Positions 54,785-64,000 of a stretch of 64,000 bases of DNA are shown here, one piece after another (position 1 is the first letter of the stretch; each line of letters opens with the position of its first letter). Both the position numbers and the translations under genes were made by a program. The stretch covers positions 3,658,001 through 3,722,000 of the forward strand of contig NC_013922.1 in NCBI RefSeq assembly GCF_000025625.1, read 5' to 3'. Below the pieces are notes generated by a model. That model was not told the origin of the DNA. It saw nothing but the letters and a program-made list of their open reading frames with translations, and searched no databases. This DNA comes from Natrialba magadii ATCC 43099 (GTDB lineage Archaea; Halobacteriota; Halobacteria; Halobacteriales; Natrialbaceae).

Positions 54785-55600
54785 ATGACACTGACAAAGC
54801 GAATTATCCCGTGCATCGACGTCGACCTCGATGACGACGGGAATCCGGCGGTCTACACCGGCGTCCACTTCGAGGACCTGCAATATACCGGCGATCCCGT
54901 CGAAATGGCCAAGGCGTACAATGAGTCGGGAGCCGACGAGTTCGTCTTCCTCGACATCACCGCCTCCGCAGAGGGGCGCGAAACCATGCTCGACGTCGTC
55001 AAGCAGGTCGCAGACGAGGTATTCATCCCGCTCACCGTCGGCGGCGGCATCCGAACCACCGAGGACATCAAAGAAACCCTTCGCGCCGGCGCGGACAAGG
55101 TCTCGATCACGACGGGTGCACTCGAGCGACCCGAACTCATCAACGAGGGTGCGCGCGCGTTCGGCAGCCAATGCATCGTGATCAGCGTCGACGCCAAGCG
55201 TCGCTTCGACGAGGATGGCGAACACTACGTCGAGATCGACGGCGAGTCCTGCTGGTTCGAGTGTACGAAGAAGGGGGGCCGCGAGGGCACTGGAATCGAC
55301 GTGATCGAGTGGGCCAAGGAGGCCGAATCCCGTGGCGCTGGCGAACTGTTCGTCAACTCGATCGACAAGGACGGCACGAAAGATGGCTACGACCTGCCGT
55401 TGACCGAGGCAGTCTGTGAGGCCGTCGACACGCCAGTGATCGCCTCATCCGGCTGTGGGAGCCCCGAAGACATGTACGACGTGTTCACGGAAGCTGGCGC
55501 GGACGCCGGTCTCGCAGCGTCCATCTTCCACTTCGACGAGTACTCGATCGAGGAGACGAAAGCGTACCTCGACGACCACGACGTGCCGGTTCGGTACTGA
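54785..55600 (+). CDS. hisF: imidazole glycerol phosphate synthase subunit HisF
   Basis: 271 residues, TIM barrel. Asp in [13 protein letters not shown] and in [12 protein letters not shown] are the two catalytic acids; [26 protein letters not shown] and [13 protein letters not shown] form the phosphate sites. With HisH it makes imidazole glycerol phosphate and AICAR in histidine synthesis. hisH is not adjacent. The start at 54785 ([10 protein letters not shown]) is the family start; upstream codons are not conserved. Confidence 0.95.
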   Translation: MTLTKRIIPCIDVDLDDDGNPAVYTGVHFEDLQYTGDPVEMAKAYNESGADEFVFLDITASAEGRETMLDVVKQVADEVFIPLTVGGGIRTTEDIKETLRAGADKVSITTGALERPELINEGARAFGSQCIVISVDAKRRFDEDGEHYVEIDGESCWFECTKKGGREGTGIDVIEWAKEAESRGAGELFVNSIDKDGTKDGYDLPLTEAVCEAVDTPVIASSGCGSPEDMYDVFTEAGADAGLAASIFHFDEYSIEETKAYLDDHDVPVRY

Positions 55601-55633
55601 CGGCCAGCGCCACCCCCGCTCGCGTTCAATACG

Positions 55634-55640
55634 CTTATAT
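55634..55640 (+). promoter_or_regulatory. putative TATA box for the double zinc-ribbon gene
   Basis: CTTATAT, 25-31 nt before the GTG at 55665; consistent with a leaderless transcript. Confidence 0.45.
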
Positions 55641-55664
55641 CACCGCAGTCCTGCCCTCTTACCA

Positions 55665-56510
55665 GTGAAGTGGCGGTGCACCTGGTGTGGGAAACCACAC
55701 GCCGAGAACGACCCTCCCTGTGACAGTTGCGGACACAACACCTTCGAAGAGGCAGTTGTCCGGCAGGACGAGGCGGTCCAGAGCGACCAGTCGACCATCC
55801 AAACCGTCGACACCGGCACCACCTACATCTGGGTCTGTTCGAACTGCGGTCGCCAGCACGTCAAGAACAACCCGCCCTGTGCCCGCTGTGGCGAACACGA
55901 CCTGGAGAAAACCGAACAAAACTACGACGAACTCGAGAACGAACTCCAGACGCCGAGCTGGTTCGAGGTCGCCAAACCGTACCTCCCGGTGTTCGCTATC
56001 ATCGGTATCGTCCTCCTGCTGTTTGGGACCGGTATTATCTCACCGTCGATCATCCCCGGAATCGGGTCGCCGACACCACCGGAGGCACCCGGAAACAGCA
56101 CAGAGGCCGCCGGAATCGACCTCGACGCCGTCGAGTCGCAGGTCGTCGACCAGCTCGCAGTCGAGCGTGCGGATGGGAGTCCGACCACCGACGACGCGCT
56201 CATGGCGTATGCGACCTACCACAACCGCGTCTACATCGAGGACGAGTACGGCGACGGCAGCCACAGCGCTGAACATCCAAACGAGTTCGACGTCAGTTGT
56301 CAGACCGACCTCGTCAGTACGCCGCTGTCACCGTTCGAAGACGACATCAACGACTACGCCGACGCAGGAGAGGAGCAGCTCGTGGCAGACGTGACCGAGG
56401 TGCTGGTCGAACTCGAGTCGGTGACAGAGGAGTACGACGTGGCGTCCGACGGCTTCGACCTTCACGTCGCGCCCGACGGGACGATTTACGTCTTCTACGC
56501 GGCGTGTTAG
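55665..56510 (+). CDS. double zinc-ribbon membrane protein
   Basis: 281 residues, GTG start. Two zinc ribbons (CTWCGKPHAENDPPCDSCG and CSNCGRQHVKNNPPCARCG) precede a membrane helix (YLPVFAIIGIVLLLFGTGII) and an outer domain (VESQVVDQLAVERADG, ALMAYATYHNRVYIEDEYG) that has the look of a CAP/SCP-type fold but lacks firm motifs. The topology puts the ribbons in the cytosol. Function unknown. Confidence 0.7.
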   Translation: MKWRCTWCGKPHAENDPPCDSCGHNTFEEAVVRQDEAVQSDQSTIQTVDTGTTYIWVCSNCGRQHVKNNPPCARCGEHDLEKTEQNYDELENELQTPSWFEVAKPYLPVFAIIGIVLLLFGTGIISPSIIPGIGSPTPPEAPGNSTEAAGIDLDAVESQVVDQLAVERADGSPTTDDALMAYATYHNRVYIEDEYGDGSHSAEHPNEFDVSCQTDLVSTPLSPFEDDINDYADAGEEQLVADVTEVLVELESVTEEYDVASDGFDLHVAPDGTIYVFYAAC

Positions 56511-56645
56511 CCCAGCTGTGAGAGAGCAGCGCTCGCAGTTGGAAACGGAGCGGAGCCGGTAAGACAAGGAGTTGTCTGCAGACTCGCGACCTGCAGACTC
56601 GCAGACACACAAAAGCGAGAACGGGATCCAGATCTGTCCGAGCGG

Positions 56646-56930
56646 TTATGCGGCCGCTTCGAACGCCTCGCGGAACGCAACTGCTTTCTCGCGCACGTCG
56701 ACTGCCGCCTCCTCGAGTGCGTCGAGTGGTTCGACGCCGTTTTCGGTCTTGATCGTCAGGATCGGCTCGGTCTGTCCACCCGACTGCTCGGGGTTCACGT
56801 CGTACGTTGCTGCGCTGATGTCGTCGTGTTCGAGCAGCGTACCCTTGAGTACGTTCATGAAGGTGTGATCCTCGCCGGCGATTTCGATCGAGAGTTCGTT
56901 CTCGCTGCTCTCGGTGACCCGCAGTTCCAT
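56646..56930 (-). CDS. rpoL: DNA-directed RNA polymerase subunit L (Rpo11)
   Basis: 94 residues, family length. [20 protein letters not shown] followed by [20 protein letters not shown] is the Rpo11/RPB11 dimerisation domain that pairs with Rpo3 in RNA polymerase assembly. Convergent with the double zinc-ribbon gene. Confidence 0.93.
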   Translation of the reverse strand: MELRVTESSENELSIEIAGEDHTFMNVLKGTLLEHDDISAATYDVNPEQSGGQTEPILTIKTENGVEPLDALEEAAVDVREKAVAFREAFEAAA

Positions 56931-57127
56931 GCCACGTCATCCGTTCGTCGGGCGCTTGTACCTTTCGAAGCCGTGTCGGTTCCAGCCGCGAGCCGTCGAT
57001 TCGAGTAGCCCGTTCCGGGAAATCACAGCGATCAACGGCAAAAAACGAGCGTGGGTGATCGGGTGCTCGTGACTGTGCTCATCGAACGCGTTCGCCGGTG
57101 CGCAGCGCGGGTGCACAGCGCGGTCTC

Positions 57128-57586
57128 TCAGGCCTGCGTCCGAGCGCGTTCGGGTGCCTCGGCACTGCTGTTCGCGTAGGCGCTGTAGGCTGTCAGGCCG
57201 GCGACGACGAGACCGGCGATCATGGTACTCGTCGCGAGGTCGGTGCTTCCCATCTCGATCGCGAACGGCGAGACGAGTGCCCAGAGGCCGAGCAGGACGG
57301 CGAGTGAGGCGACGCTGACGTTCGCGAGGCGATCCTTTGTGAGCCGGTAGAAGTTGTACCCGGCGAACAGGAAGATCGCCGTTCCGACGAGCGTGTTGTT
57401 CCAGATCGCTGCCTCCGTGGACTCGATGAGAAACGGCGAGGCGACAAGCCACAGGCCGACGAGCGCGGCGAGCGCGCTCACCCACTGTATGACGTCCGTG
57501 TTGATCACATCTCGGTCGGACCGGGACGCGCTACGGTCAGTGCCGCTGGCATCAGTGTCTGATCGGTCGTCTGGTGTTGTGCTCAT
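57128..57586 (-). CDS. SPW repeat protein
   Basis: 152 residues. Two SPW-type membrane repeats (VSALAALVGLWLVASPFLIE and LAVLLGLWALVSPFAIEMG) give four helices after an unordered N-terminus of 30 residues. Members of this family occur in bacteria and archaea with unknown role. Confidence 0.8.
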   Translation of the reverse strand: MSTTPDDRSDTDASGTDRSASRSDRDVINTDVIQWVSALAALVGLWLVASPFLIESTEAAIWNNTLVGTAIFLFAGYNFYRLTKDRLANVSVASLAVLLGLWALVSPFAIEMGSTDLATSTMIAGLVVAGLTAYSAYANSSAEAPERARTQA

Positions 57587-57741
57587 GACTCACACGGGTT
57601 ATCCGACTAGCGAGTAAAACGGCAGTGCCTGCGCCTGTCGGGGCAGGTCCCGGACCAGACGCTGGTGGAACGAGCGCTCGAGGACGGGAGACAAAAGACG
57701 GGAGACTGCGCCGCCGTGCGTGTCGATAGCGACAGAAATCC

Positions 57742-57747
57742 CTATAC
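57742..57747 (+). promoter_or_regulatory. putative TATA box of the rhomboid gene
   Basis: CTATAC, 24-29 nt before the ATG at 57771. Confidence 0.4.
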
Positions 57748-57770
57748 GCCCGCGGGCGAACCAGTCGCAC

Positions 57771-59786
57771 ATGCGCCCGGTTACCGCCCTCTTTGCGGTC
57801 ATTATCGTCGCGGTGCTTGCGCTCTCGGTAGTCGTAGTGAGCCGTCTGCACCGATCGGGCACGCACTGGCACGACGTTGCACAGCAACGGCTGCTCTTTG
57901 GCGTTCCGTGGGGTTCGCTCGTCGTCATCGCCATCGTCGTGGCCGTCTACCTGTTCGTTCAGGACGGAATCACGAACCTCACGGAACCCGTGACGATTCC
58001 GTACCGGGCCTGGTCATACTTCACCCCGCTCGGCATCGCAACGGCCTCGTTCTCCCACGCCAGTCTGGGTCACCTCACCGGCAACCTCGCCGGTGCGGCT
58101 GTCGCCGCACCAATCGCGGAGTACGCGTGGGGTCACTTCCCCGGTCGTGACCGAGCAGACAACACTCACTCACACGATGGCGAGCGAGGTGGCGTCCGCT
58201 CCCAACTCGAGTCGCTCCGGACCACGCCCTGGATTCGGGCGTTCGTCCTCTTCCCGCTCGCGGTGGTCGTCCTCAGCTTCGTCACGAGTCTGTTCGGACT
58301 CGGGCCGGTCATCGGCTTCTCGAGTATCATCTTCGCGTTCGCCGGCTTCGCTATCGTCCACTATCCGATTGCGACGTTGATCGCAACGGTCGCCGTCCAG
58401 AGTGCACTCTTGACGGTTTCACGGGCGCTGCAGGACGCGGTGAGCGTCTACGTCGCGACACCGAGTCCGGCGTCGGCACCCTCCTGGGCGGGCATTGCGA
58501 TTCAGGGGCACGCACTCGGGTTCTTCATCGGGCTGGTGCTTGGCCTGCTGGTCCTCAAGCGCCGAAACGAGCGGCCGAACCCGTTTCACCTCTGGCTCGC
58601 CGTACTCCTCTATGCCTTCTCGAAGGGACTGTGGCAGATCTACTGGTTCGGTGAGGGGAACACCTATCTGCTCTTCCGGGGACCCGGCGTCGCCATCGTC
58701 GTCATCCTCGCACTCGTCATCACGCTCGCGAGCGCCGCCCCTGACCGACCGGTTCCGAAACGACCAGTTCGGAGGCTCTTCCGGCGGCTAACCGGCGCTG
58801 ATAGCCGGAAGGGCCGGCCACCCTCCGAATCGAGTTCCGTCGGCAACGAAGGGCCAGACGCGAGCCATCACTCACGAACCGAGCGGGTACTCGAGTTGTC
58901 TGGGGTTGGAGGCGGAGGCGAAAGCGAGAGCAAAGTCGAAGTCGAAGACGAAGACGAGCCTGTATCACCATCGTCGGACGTGTCGGGTGACAGCCTCGAT
59001 CGGATTCGGGAACTGTCAATCGGCGCGACGCCAAACAGCGGAGAGGAGTCACACACGCAGACACCAGCAGAAACGACAGCGTCGAGGATGACCCAGCGCG
59101 GCGTCGCGTTTCTGGCCGTCGCACTCGTGCTCGCCGTGCTCGCTGGGATGGCGATTCCCGTCAATCTGGCAGTTGTCGAGTCCGCGAGCGACGGGACGGC
59201 TCCTGGTGCAATCGAGGTCGACGACTACGTCATCGAGTACGACGAGAACGCGTCGAACCAGCTCGTCTCGGGGATCGGACTCGACGTGGCGATCGACGAC
59301 GCGGGGCTTGCGGGCAGCGGCGTCATCGTCTCGAACGAACGCCACAGTATCTGGCTGGAGGCGGTGACGAAAGAGCAACTCGAGGCGACTGGGTACGAGA
59401 CGGTAATCGTGGGTGAACCCGGCTGGCGAGAGACGGTCCACGTCGAGCGAACGGGCTGGGAGCCGGTCGGCGGCGAAAGTGTCTATCAGGTCTGGCTGTG
59501 GCTCGACGGTGACGAGGAGAACCGCCAGTTAGCCCACGAGTCCGAGGAGTCGATCGCGGAGGCGATTATCAACGACCGGACGGTAACGCTTGGGTCCGAT
59601 GACGGTGAGTTCGTCCTCGAAGTCGAAGAGATCGAGACAGAGACGACGAGCACGACGGCCGTGCCAGACGAGAACGGGTCGGTCGAAGCCGGTGGTGTGG
59701 TCTTCGAGCGAACGGAGGACACGCTCGTAGCCTCGTCGGACGGAACCGAGGTCGTGATCGCGACGATGGAAGACCACGAGTACTGA
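57771..59786 (+). CDS. rhomboid family intramembrane serine protease, long form
   Basis: 671 residues. The catalytic Ser is about Ser184 in GFSSIIFAFAGF and the His about His247 in GHALGFFIGLVLG; the loop motif HLTGNLAGAA carries His101 and Asn105. After the six-helix core (about 1-300) comes a charged cytosolic linker with an (ES)(VE)(DE) run at about 380-395, a further helix near 450-475 and an outer domain with TVEL-type beta strands. Rhomboids cut transmembrane helices; the extra domain may choose substrates. The ATG at 57771 begins the first helix. Confidence 0.87.
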   Translation: MRPVTALFAVIIVAVLALSVVVVSRLHRSGTHWHDVAQQRLLFGVPWGSLVVIAIVVAVYLFVQDGITNLTEPVTIPYRAWSYFTPLGIATASFSHASLGHLTGNLAGAAVAAPIAEYAWGHFPGRDRADNTHSHDGERGGVRSQLESLRTTPWIRAFVLFPLAVVVLSFVTSLFGLGPVIGFSSIIFAFAGFAIVHYPIATLIATVAVQSALLTVSRALQDAVSVYVATPSPASAPSWAGIAIQGHALGFFIGLVLGLLVLKRRNERPNPFHLWLAVLLYAFSKGLWQIYWFGEGNTYLLFRGPGVAIVVILALVITLASAAPDRPVPKRPVRRLFRRLTGADSRKGRPPSESSSVGNEGPDASHHSRTERVLELSGVGGGGESESKVEVEDEDEPVSPSSDVSGDSLDRIRELSIGATPNSGEESHTQTPAETTASRMTQRGVAFLAVALVLAVLAGMAIPVNLAVVESASDGTAPGAIEVDDYVIEYDENASNQLVSGIGLDVAIDDAGLAGSGVIVSNERHSIWLEAVTKEQLEATGYETVIVGEPGWRETVHVERTGWEPVGGESVYQVWLWLDGDEENRQLAHESEESIAEAIINDRTVTLGSDDGEFVLEVEEIETETTSTTAVPDENGSVEAGGVVFERTEDTLVASSDGTEVVIATMEDHEY

Positions 59787-60044
59787 CCGACTGGAAGCCA
59801 CGTTTCGGTCACGGAATCGAGTGCAACCTGCACTCGTGTTCCGGACTCGCTGAGACTCTGTTTTGTTGAACACTCGGTGCAGCGGAACACTCGCCCGTAC
59901 GTTGACGTTTCACGCTGTTGCGAGCGCCTACACTGTTCGTTTGCGAGCGGTAACTGGCACAACGAGGCCGAATACGGCGATAGGTGAGTGGTATCGATCG
60001 GGGACGGGATGGCAGGGAACCTGACGAATCCGCCACACCGTTAA

Positions 60045-60058
60045 CCGCCACGTGGCGG
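60045..60058. promoter_or_regulatory. 14-bp perfect palindrome CCGCCACGTGGCGG upstream of the ABC operon
   Basis: The palindrome lies 66 bp before the ATPase ATG, in a 337-bp stretch without a gene, and is a good operator candidate for the ABC/FtsX operon. Confidence 0.4.
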
Positions 60059-60123
60059 CTGGAAGCCGGACAGAAACAATGGCCGGGTGAGCCGTCTTCT
60101 CGACCGAGTTGAGCGCTGCACAG

Positions 60124-60888
60124 ATGATTCATCGCGTACTGGGAACCCTGGCGTCGTCGGCGTCACAGGCTGCGGACGACCACCGGACACCGCCCGCTGT
60201 CCGACTCGCAGACGTCACACACGAGTACGGGACGGGCGGGAGCCGGTTTCGATCGGGTGACCGGCGAACCGTCACCGCGCTCCGGAACGTCTCGGTCGAC
60301 ATCCAGCCCGGCGAAATCGTCGGCCTCGAGGGACCGAGCGGCAGCGGCAAGTCGACGATTCTCCACCTCGTCGCCGGGCTGCTCGTGCCGACCAGCGGCA
60401 GCGTCGAACTCCACGGCACGGAGCTCTCTGCGCTCTCGAACCGAAAGCGAACGCGCGTCCGCCGCCAGCACGTCGGGATCGTCTTCCAGCACTTTCACCT
60501 GCTTCCCTCGCTCTCCGCGCGAGCGAACGTCGCACTGCCGCTCGTCCAGACCGGCGTCTCGAAACGCAAGCGCCGACGACGCGCCACGGAACTGCTAGAG
60601 CGAGTCGGTCTCGGCGACCGAACGACACACCTCCCCAGCGAACTCAGCGGCGGCGAGTGCCAGCGCGTCGCCATCGCCCGCTCGCTCGCGACCGACCCCG
60701 ACGTCGTCATCGCCGACGAACCCACCGGCGAACTCGACACCGCGACCGGCGAGACCGTACTCGAGTTACTGACCGATATTGGGCGCGAGCGGGCGGTCGT
60801 CCTCGCCTCGCACGACGAGGCGACGCTCGCGGTTGCAGATCGTGTGCTCACGCTGCGGGACGGACGGGTGGTTTCGGATGGCGGATAG
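60124..60888 (+). CDS. ABC transporter ATPase, LolD/MacB type
   Basis: 254 residues. Walker A is GPSGSGKSTILHLV, the signature is LSGGECQRVAIARS and Walker B DVVIADEPTGELD, followed by a switch His in ASHDE. It powers the two FtsX-like permeases downstream; MacB-type transporters act mechanically on outer substrates. An in-frame TTG at 60109 would add five residues. Confidence 0.9.
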   Translation: MIHRVLGTLASSASQAADDHRTPPAVRLADVTHEYGTGGSRFRSGDRRTVTALRNVSVDIQPGEIVGLEGPSGSGKSTILHLVAGLLVPTSGSVELHGTELSALSNRKRTRVRRQHVGIVFQHFHLLPSLSARANVALPLVQTGVSKRKRRRRATELLERVGLGDRTTHLPSELSGGECQRVAIARSLATDPDVVIADEPTGELDTATGETVLELLTDIGRERAVVLASHDEATLAVADRVLTLRDGRVVSDGG

Positions 60889-62233
60889 TCGTGGGCCCTC
60901 GGATGAGCGGCGTAAAAACGGTGAGCACGGGGACGAAGACGAGGGGGACCCAGTAACCGAAGCGTTCGACGCGCGCGAGACAAGCCGAACGCGCTGGGTC
61001 GGCCTCCTCAGGCTCTCGATCGCCAGACTGTGGCGACGAGCGACGAAAACGACCTCGGGGCGAATCATCGCGACGATCGCCGCCGTCGCGATGACCGTCG
61101 CGTTGCTCGTGCTCGTAACCGGCATCGCGCTCGCGCTCGCCGACGGCGGCACGACGAGCGAAAACGATGCCACCGCCCAGATCGTACCCGAGTCGGCGGA
61201 CCTCCTCGCCTCCGTCAACGGCGTCGAAGGGGCCCGACTCGGTGAGACGAACGAACGCGCGGCGACCATCCGCGACGAACCTGGCGTCGACCACTCGAGT
61301 CCGGTTCTCATCGAACCGGTCCGACTCGAGCACGACGGCGGCGAGGACAGCCCCCAGACCGTCCTCCTCGTCGGCGTTGTCCCAGACGACGAGTCCCGAA
61401 CCGTCGCCGGCCTCTCGACTGCGGCACTCGAGTCGGGTGACCCACACTACGCGGACGGCTCCTACACCGGGCCACAACGCGGCGAGGTCGTCCTCTCGAG
61501 TGCCGCGGCCGACCGCCTCGATGCAACCCAGGACGACGACCTCGCCGTCTCGAGTTCGCAGTTCGAGGCGATGGACGTCGAGAGTCCGGCGATAACGGTC
61601 ACGGCTGTCGAGGAATCCGACGGCGAGAGTGGTGACGAGGACACCCCGGTCGCGCTCGTCCACCTGAGCGAACTCCAGACGTTCGCGGGTGCGAGTGAGG
61701 GCGAACTCGCAGACCAGGTTCTCGTCTGGGGCGAGGACGACGCTGCGACGGCCGCCGCGAACGGGGCCTATCCCGACGAAACCGTCGACGCGCCCGACAC
61801 CACCCATCCGTCGCTCCTGTTCGACGACGGACTGGCGTTCGTCACCAGCGCCCTCGCGCTGCTCGTCGGCGTCACCATCTGCGCCGCCTTCGTCGCGACG
61901 ACCGCCGGCATGACCGTCAACGAAGACCGGCGTATGCTCGCCGTACTCGAGTCCGTCGGCTTCCCGACCCATAGTCGCCTCGCGGTCGTTGCGATTTCGA
62001 CGCAGGTGTTGACGCTGTGCGGGGCGGTGCTTGGCGGCGTGCTCGGGATTCTGGCGATCCACGGAGTCAACGGCGTCGCGAGTGCGGGCGGCGCGCCGGG
62101 TGCTGTTGCGCAGGCGCATCCGCTGTTCGTCCCCTACGCCGTCGTCATCGCGTTCGTCGCCGGACTGGTCGCGATCCCGTACCCACTCGTCGTCGCGGCC
62201 CGGACGTCGGTGCTCGCGGAGGTGAGTCGCTGA
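60878..62233 (+). CDS. FtsX-like ABC permease
   Basis: 451 residues; the ATG at 60878 overlaps the ATPase end by 11 bp. One helix near the N-terminus (ATIAAVAMTVALLVLVTGIA), a large extracytoplasmic domain (about 90-310) and three C-terminal helices (from LLVGVTICAAFVATTAGM) make the MacB/FtsX topology. Confidence 0.85.
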   Translation: MADSRGPSDERRKNGEHGDEDEGDPVTEAFDARETSRTRWVGLLRLSIARLWRRATKTTSGRIIATIAAVAMTVALLVLVTGIALALADGGTTSENDATAQIVPESADLLASVNGVEGARLGETNERAATIRDEPGVDHSSPVLIEPVRLEHDGGEDSPQTVLLVGVVPDDESRTVAGLSTAALESGDPHYADGSYTGPQRGEVVLSSAAADRLDATQDDDLAVSSSQFEAMDVESPAITVTAVEESDGESGDEDTPVALVHLSELQTFAGASEGELADQVLVWGEDDAATAAANGAYPDETVDAPDTTHPSLLFDDGLAFVTSALALLVGVTICAAFVATTAGMTVNEDRRMLAVLESVGFPTHSRLAVVAISTQVLTLCGAVLGGVLGILAIHGVNGVASAGGAPGAVAQAHPLFVPYAVVIAFVAGLVAIPYPLVVAARTSVLAEVSR

Positions 62234-63465
62234 TGGGGCTGTTCTCGCCGTTCGTCCGAACGCGGGCCGTCATCGGTATCGCGCTTGCACAGCTGCGGCG
62301 GTCACCTGGGAGAACCGTCCTCGCCGTTCTTGCGGTCACCCTCTCGGTGCTCGCGATTACCCTGCTTGCGAGTCTCGGCGTCGGCGTCGTCGAGGTCGGC
62401 GAAACCGGCCTGGACAACGCCGACCGGGACATCTGGGTCTCCAGCGATCCAGTCGATCCGTCCGCGGACGGGGCCGAGAATCCGATCCCCGACGCACACG
62501 GTACGTCGGCCGCGCTCACTGAACGCGACGACATCAGTTCGGCCGCGCCGCTTGCGATGCACCAGGTGTACGTCGGGACAGAGCCGGACCAACTCGAGCG
62601 CACCACCGCTGTCGGCGTCCAGGAGACACACGACGGCTTCGACTTCGAGGCTGGCTCAGGGTTCGATCGCGCCGAACTGCCGGACGAAGGCGAACGACCG
62701 ACAGATCCCCAGACTGCCGAAATCGTCCTCGATCCGCAGGTTGCAGACGACGCCGGCGCAGACGTTGGCGACACGGTCTACGTCGGGACGAGTCGCCAGA
62801 CCGCGCCGGAGTACGAGTTCACCGTGGTCGGCATCGCGTCCTACTACTCGCAGTTCCTCGGGACGCCCGCGGCGACGGTGCCGCTGCCGGACCTGCAGAT
62901 CGTTGCCGGAACGACTGGAACGGACCGCGCGACGTTCATCACCGCCGACGTAGCGGACGGGGCCGATCAGGAAGCCGTCCGCGATGACCTGGCGACCGAG
63001 TACCCCGAGTACGACGTGCGAACCAGCGACGAACAGATCGAAGCGATGGTCGCCGAACAGCCGCTCGTCCTCGCAAGCGGGATGACGCTGGTCGGCCTGG
63101 CCGTCGTCGGCGGCTCGGTGCTCACCATCAACCTGTTCGCGCTCATGGTCACCCAGCAGCGTCGCGAACTCGCCGCGCTTCGGGCCATCGGACTCTCTCG
63201 CGGACTGCTCTCGGGGATGATCGCCGTCCAGGGACTCGTCATCGGACTGCTCGGCGGCATCGTCGGCGTCGCGGCGACGCCGCTGCTCGCGGACGGACTG
63301 AACCGCGTCGCGCTCTCACTCGTCGGCTTCGAAAATCTACTTCGAACGCCCGTCGAGGTCTACGTCGCCGGCTTCGCGCTCGCGCTCAGCGTCGGCACCG
63401 TCGTCGCCGGCATCACCGGCTGGCGCGTCGGGCGCACGCTGAAGCTCGAACATCTCGAACAATAG
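62233..63465 (+). CDS. FtsX-like ABC permease, second subunit
   Basis: 410 residues. RAVIGIALAQLRRSPGRTVL introduces the first helix; the outer domain and the last three helices (from VVGGSVLTINLFALMVTQQR with RRELAALRAIGLSRGLLSG) are typical FtsX elements. Its ATG uses the last base of the previous stop codon. The pair most likely forms a heterodimer with the ATPase upstream; no binding lipoprotein follows. Confidence 0.87.
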   Translation: MGLFSPFVRTRAVIGIALAQLRRSPGRTVLAVLAVTLSVLAITLLASLGVGVVEVGETGLDNADRDIWVSSDPVDPSADGAENPIPDAHGTSAALTERDDISSAAPLAMHQVYVGTEPDQLERTTAVGVQETHDGFDFEAGSGFDRAELPDEGERPTDPQTAEIVLDPQVADDAGADVGDTVYVGTSRQTAPEYEFTVVGIASYYSQFLGTPAATVPLPDLQIVAGTTGTDRATFITADVADGADQEAVRDDLATEYPEYDVRTSDEQIEAMVAEQPLVLASGMTLVGLAVVGGSVLTINLFALMVTQQRRELAALRAIGLSRGLLSGMIAVQGLVIGLLGGIVGVAATPLLADGLNRVALSLVGFENLLRTPVEVYVAGFALALSVGTVVAGITGWRVGRTLKLEHLEQ

Positions 63466-63525
63466 CACCTCGAACAAGAACACCTCGAACAGTAAGTACC
63501 GTCCAGCCAGCGCGGTAGAGACCGC

Positions 63526-64000
63526 CTACTCCCACTCGACCCGAAAGACCTCCGCCGCGAGCTCCTCGCTTTCTGCGGTATGGAACTCGAAGCGGCGTTC
63601 GATCGGGAATGCTGCCCGAAACGCGTGGGTTACCGTCCCACCCTCGTCGGCCGCGTAGGATTCGACGAACTCCTGGCTCCCTTCGTTGTGAATCGTGTAG
63701 GAAACGGACGCGAGCGAGCGAGCCGTCTCGAGAAACTCCCGATCTGCGTGGCGATTACCGCGCTGTGCGCCGAACGGCGGGTTCGAGAGCACGGTTGCGG
63801 ATTGTGAGGAGCGAGCTGATGAGAACGAGAACGGAAGCGGCTGTCGCGAGACGTCAGCTCGAATCCAGTCCGTCTGTGAGGCCACCCCGACACGCGCCGC
63901 GTTCTCCCGGGCGAGCGCGAGTGCGTCGGAATCGAGGTCAACGCCGAGAACCTGCCCGGCACCGGCGAGTGCCGCGGCAGTTGCCAGCATCCCGGTTCCG
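63526..64000 (-). CDS. METTL5-type RNA methyltransferase, 5'-truncated
   Basis: C-terminal 158 residues. The SAM motif I is cut by the window edge but its end is readable (GTGMLATAAALAGAGQVLGV then DLD), and the catalytic NPPFGAQRGNRHADREFL is the adenine-N6 methyltransferase motif. METTL5-like enzymes methylate rRNA adenines. The frame is open to base 64000. Confidence 0.85.
   Translation of the reverse strand, partial: GTGMLATAAALAGAGQVLGVDLDSDALALARENAARVGVASQTDWIRADVSRQPLPFSFSSARSSQSATVLSNPPFGAQRGNRHADREFLETARSLASVSYTIHNEGSQEFVESYAADEGGTVTHAFRAAFPIERRFEFHTAESEELAAEVFRVEWE

Noticed and set aside
59787-60123. Gene or RNA in the gap before the ABC operon
   Set aside because: No ORF with a plausible start or conserved-looking product, and no tRNA-like fold; only the 14-bp palindrome stands out.

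Overview
The window is chromosomal DNA of a haloarchaeon (class Halobacteria; the gene families suggest a member of Natrialbales, but I cannot name a genus). The evidence is the very acidic predicted proteins, high GC, TFB and Rpo11 genes, a HalX response regulator, a bacterio-opsin-activator-type HTH regulator, a halocyanin-like lipoprotein, Tat/lipobox signal peptides, a PGF-CTERM protein, GatCA and a menaquinone pathway. I found no rRNA, tRNA or CRISPR array.

Layout. 1-3.5 kb: the end of a TctA-like transporter, a possibly frameshifted small membrane gene, BtpA-family and old-yellow-enzyme genes (divergent). 3.6-10 kb: halocyanin-like protein, thioredoxin-fold protein, an acidic hypothetical, an Lrp regulator with an aminotransferase, an Eis-like acetyltransferase and a Tat lipoprotein. 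10.2-13.8 kb: two DAO-family FAD oxidoreductases and an ornithine cyclodeaminase homologue. 14.2-17 kb: a PAS-PAS-GAF protein whose kinase core looks dead, facing a HalX response regulator. 17.2-23 kb: purL, a PHP phosphoesterase coupled to an asparagine-synthase-like protein, a cupin and an Mrp ATPase. 23.2-27.5 kb: a membrane Fe-S/NrfD/small-subunit operon without a catalytic molybdenum subunit, preceded by an HTH10-type regulator; matching 21-nt dyads lie in front of both. 27.6-34 kb: alpha/beta hydrolase, TFB, gatCA, small HTH and zinc-ribbon proteins, an NRDE protein.

34.1-52.4 kb holds a dispersed menaquinone set: menE-menC-menA, then a probable iron-acquisition operon (DyP-like lipoprotein, His-rich P19/Tp34-like lipoprotein, cohesin-like PGF-CTERM protein), then menB, and, after an island, menD-menF. 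The island (about 42.7-47.8 kb) is visibly more AT-rich and carries an antitoxin/PIN pair, a DUF5518-like membrane protein, a 35-codon small ORF, a winged-helix regulator and a large IS4-type transposase with a palindrome-rich control region. 52.4-64 kb returns to core genes: a small molybdopterin oxidoreductase, RHH protein, hisF, rpoL, SPW protein, a long rhomboid protease, an ABC/FtsX exporter and a partial METTL5-type methyltransferase.

Two window-wide patterns stand out. Hexanucleotide tandem repeats occur both between genes and, in frame, inside many conserved proteins as dipeptide tracts. The palindrome ACTCGAGT is strikingly frequent. Function calls are from reading motifs by eye; no database search was run.
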